Of a DNA stretch of 64,000 nucleotides, positions 61,511 through 64,000 are shown in pieces. The DNA comes from Heliocidaris tuberculata (taxonomy: Eukaryota; Echinodermata; Echinoidea; Camarodonta; Echinometridae). The stretch is taken from NCBI GenBank assembly GCA_025618425.1, contig CM046842.1:26775878-26839877 (forward strand), written 5' to 3'. The position numbers and the translations under genes are program-made. A model generated the notes under the pieces. The model did not search any database and was not told where the DNA came from. It worked only from the letters and a program-made list of their open reading frames with translations. The first letter of the stretch is position 1. Each line of letters starts with the position of its first letter.

Positions 61511-61794
61511 CCCTGCCGGAAAGAACACAGTGTGTTCACAGTGTGAAATCATCTTCACACTGTTAAATTCGAGCGTTTTAACATTGTGAATCACATCTTC
61601 ATATGTGAGCGAGTATACTCACACTGTGAAATCGAACATCACTATGTGAACACTCTGTGGTAAACCACACTGAGGAGGTGTCCACAGTGTGAAATCATCT
61701 TCATCAAATTCGAGCGTTTTAACATTGTGAATCACATCTTCACAGAGTGGGCTATGTGAACACACTGTGGGACACTGTGTTCTTTCCGGCAGGG
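61511..61794. mobile_element. TIR element (CCCTGCCGGAAAGAACACAG ends) with internal duplication
   Basis: Left CCCTGCCGGAAAGAACACAG, right CTGTGTTCTTTCCGGCAGGG. Two internal copies of CACAGTGTGAAATCATCTTC ... TTCGAGCGTTTTAACATTG (61534-61610 and 61685-61745). The flanking 8-mers GCTCATAT and GCATTTAT match at 5 of 8 positions. No coding content. Confidence 0.72.
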
Positions 61795-61799
61795 GCATT

Positions 61800-63028
61800 T
61801 ATGACCAGAGGGATGATCTTTTTTTTTTTTTTCTAAAGTAAAGCTTGTAGATTACACCTCCAGAAACGTTGATAAATTTAATCAAGAATGGACCATTTAA
61901 TGATAATAACTACATGTAATAATAGTTTCATAAAGCATAATCACAAATGATGTAATGTTGACAAAAGGGGATTAAAAAAGTGATGAGGGGTAGATAGACA
62001 ATTGTCTCAACCCAAAATAAAAATTACGTGTGAAAAACAAATTACATGAAAAAAAATCTAATAAAAATTGTGAAGGCATTTTAGGGATTATTGCAAAATT
62101 TGCAAAAGCAAAGATGAATATAAGACGATATCGATATCGATTCTTTCATACATTCTTAAATCCTTAAATTTAGTTAATAGTTATTTGAAAGAGTATCTTA
62201 AGTATGATGAATCTTGCCTTTCATATTTCGGCTTCATCATTCAAAGAATCCTACAAGTAAAGAATGTCGTGACAGAAATATTGAGCTCAACACTGAAAAA
62301 ACCCTGATTTGTTAACTGTCCGAAACATTATGTTATCAGTGGATCATTAATCATCAAGCGAAAAAGCCACGATATAAGATATATATGATGGGGAGCCTTA
62401 TGTCTGCGCACCTAAGATTTTACCCTAAACCGAACAAGAATTTCTCCAATATTCCTCTAAAACTTTGTTTAATATTATTAATATATTCTAAAGAGTATAG
62501 TTTGCAAAAAATCTCATCCAAATTAAAGCAAGAACAATGCCATTTTCACAAGAAACGGCGGCCGTTTCATTTCAGCGTTCAAAAAACAATGGTGCCCATG
62601 CATGTCTGCGCACTCATTCATTTTACAAGCAGTTCGGGAGTTTTGACGTGAAAGACAACATTTTGAGGCTTGAGAATAAAATATCGGAAATAAGACCTTT
62701 TTACATCAATTTGACTCGTTTTTTTGCATGAATACCGATTGCTGTAATGAGGATGAAAAGCTTGTGTTCGTTGCGTGTTTTGTTTTATTAGAATCGCGCA
62801 GTTACGCGTGTGCGCAGACATGGGCACTGCACAGACTTGGGCACTCCAGCCATACTGCAGACCGTGCAGTGCAAGTAATGTCACATCAATACACGTGATT
62901 TTTCGAATATGCAGATATTCTACAAAATAATTTATTCTGAAAGGCAAATTATCATTCAAAGTTTAAGTTGATATAATACAAGAAAAAGACTTTGAAATTC
63001 CCATAAAGTCAAACGCTTGTGTTGGGCA
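61800..63028. other. No gene recognised
   Basis: AT-rich. Inverted CATGCATGTCTGCGCACTC (62597-62615) and GTGTGCGCAGACATGGGCAC (62808-62827) might be remnant TIRs. The readings at 62385-62731 and 62618-62959 overlap these and show no known domain. Confidence 0.35.
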
Positions 63029-63030
63029 GA

Positions 63031-63090
63031 AGGGGGGGGGGGGGGGGGGGGGGGGAGAGAGGGAGAGAGAGAGAGAGAGAGAGAGAAAGG
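63031..63090. repeat. Poly-G and (GA)n run
   Basis: About 25 G then GAGAGA; low complexity. Confidence 0.95.
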
Positions 63091-63094
63091 TAAA

Positions 63095-63695
63095 TAATAC
63101 ATGGATGATCATGGCTTTATTCAACCAACAAACCACTGTTTTTTTAACCACTCGATCCCCGGGAGAGGGGCCACATAGCCACAGCTGCCCCATGCATTCC
63201 CTCCGTCGCTTCCCAGATATTCAACAATGATGTACAAAGACAATAATAATGTCATGTTTTTTTAAAACGAACCTGACAGGAAAAAGACACTACATAAAAA
63301 AAGACAATGTTTAATTAATGTCAATCATTATGGAGGCGATTTCAAACACTTCGTTAAAAGAGATAAAAAGGGGAAGGAAATTAGAAGTAAATGAGAAGCA
63401 GCGGATGTTTGCCCAGAGAAAGTGGATCAGGTTAAAATCCCATGATAGGAAAGAGATAAAGATCAGATATTATCCCACTTGTGACAGAACGGAACATGAA
63501 TCCAAATATACTGTGTGAGCCAATAAAAAGGAAACCCATATTTAAGCCCCAGTATATTAAAAGCGAAGTGAAATCATGTCCCCTTTAATTTGATAGGCTG
63601 CTCACCAAAATACGATCATGGATGGCTGAGCACTACCAAATGATTTTTTTAAAAATGTCAAAATCGCCTTTGCCCGAGTTTGGAATGAATGGCGA
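63095..63695. other. No gene recognised
   Basis: A Lys/Arg-rich reading (63318-63518) has no recognisable domain. Nothing is supported. Confidence 0.35.
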
Positions 63696-63698
63696 TTA

Positions 63699-63824
63699 GG
63701 GGAGCGTTTCATCAAGCGTTTTGTTAGTGATTTTTACCGACAAGTGTTATAAGCTAGTGAAATCCTTGCGTCTGATTGGCTGCGAGCAAATTTGTCAGTA
63801 AAAACGCTTGATGAAACGCTCCCC
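63699..63824. mobile_element. GGGGAGCGTTTCATCAAG MITE, copy 6
   Basis: GGGGAGCGTTTCATCAAGCG to CTTGATGAAACGCTCCCC with a slightly shortened right arm; centre CTTGCGTCTGATTGGCTG. Confidence 0.82.
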
Positions 63825-64000
63825 AGGAGTTATTTTCATAACATTATTCAGTTAAACCTTGGGTTGACAATCCATTTCATTCAAAAGTGGGCTGAGGCAG
63901 ATTTAACATGAATCAGGAAAAATGCTACCGTTCAGCTGTCACATGGTCGCGCCGAACTGTTCAGCTATTTCTCGTCATATTTCAAATATGACGAGCAATC

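Noticed and set aside
62385..62959. Overlapping readings near the right end as candidate exons
   Set aside because: No domain, no good splice sites recognised, and they overlap each other on opposite strands.

Overview
This window looks like non-microbial animal DNA, most likely from an echinoderm and probably a sea urchin. The reasons are spliced exons of extracellular CUB and ZP (zona pellucida) proteins, a Mag/SURL-like Ty3/Gypsy element, many LINE remnants, foldback elements that resemble the classical sea urchin TU transposons, and dense microsatellites. The species call is an inference. There are no bacterial operons and no CRISPR arrays. I read host exons from conserved domains, splice signals and phase agreement, not from transcripts.

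Host genes, all on the minus strand. Gene A is a small ZP-domain protein between about 59.9 and 44.3 kb. It has a signal-peptide exon (59863-59944), a ZP-N exon (53642-53820), a ZP-N/ZP-C exon (46878-47284), a 100-base exon (46483-46582), and a last visible exon with a polybasic furin-type site (44282-44466). The reading frame stays open across all four junctions. Gene B lies downstream in the same orientation. It has two symmetric phase-1 CUB exons (5193-5567 and 3779-4150) and a candidate signal-peptide exon at 24126-24222; the rest of the gene lies beyond the left edge. A processed RPL34 pseudogene (about 5757-6108) sits just upstream of the CUB exons.

Mobile DNA, left to right: a LINE remnant split by a foldback element (1-1.15 kb); a TIR element and a dead Tc1 transposon, both in (TA)n (1.6-3.6 kb); a nearly complete LINE with ORF1 and a PHD-EN-RT ORF2 (6.5-11.3 kb); a diverged satellite-like tract (11.3-14.2 kb); a 5'-truncated LINE (14.2-15.8 kb); foldbacks (16.7-18.4 kb); a tRNA-derived SINE (19 kb); a hAT-like element (20 kb); a (GGACAATTACCCC)n foldback (21.3-22.5 kb); LINE pieces (22.9-30.5 kb) with polypurine hairpins and PIF/Harbinger-like MITEs; AT-rich DNA with MITEs (30.7-35.2 kb); a second tandem tract (36.3-38.3 kb); and MITEs scattered through gene A.

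The most striking locus is intron 2 of gene A. A truncated Gypsy element (47.6-52.6 kb) is split by a poly-G-ended TIR element (49832-51636, 8-bp TSD GATATGGT). That element is itself split by a third TIR element (50320-51577, 8-bp TSD GATTCGTG), which carries the 5' part of a RecQ-like helicase gene. A second copy of the poly-G element at 52626-53142 keeps the empty site, so the order of insertions can be read directly.

By length, most of the window is repeat-derived. Stretches in which I see no recognisable feature are listed as such.
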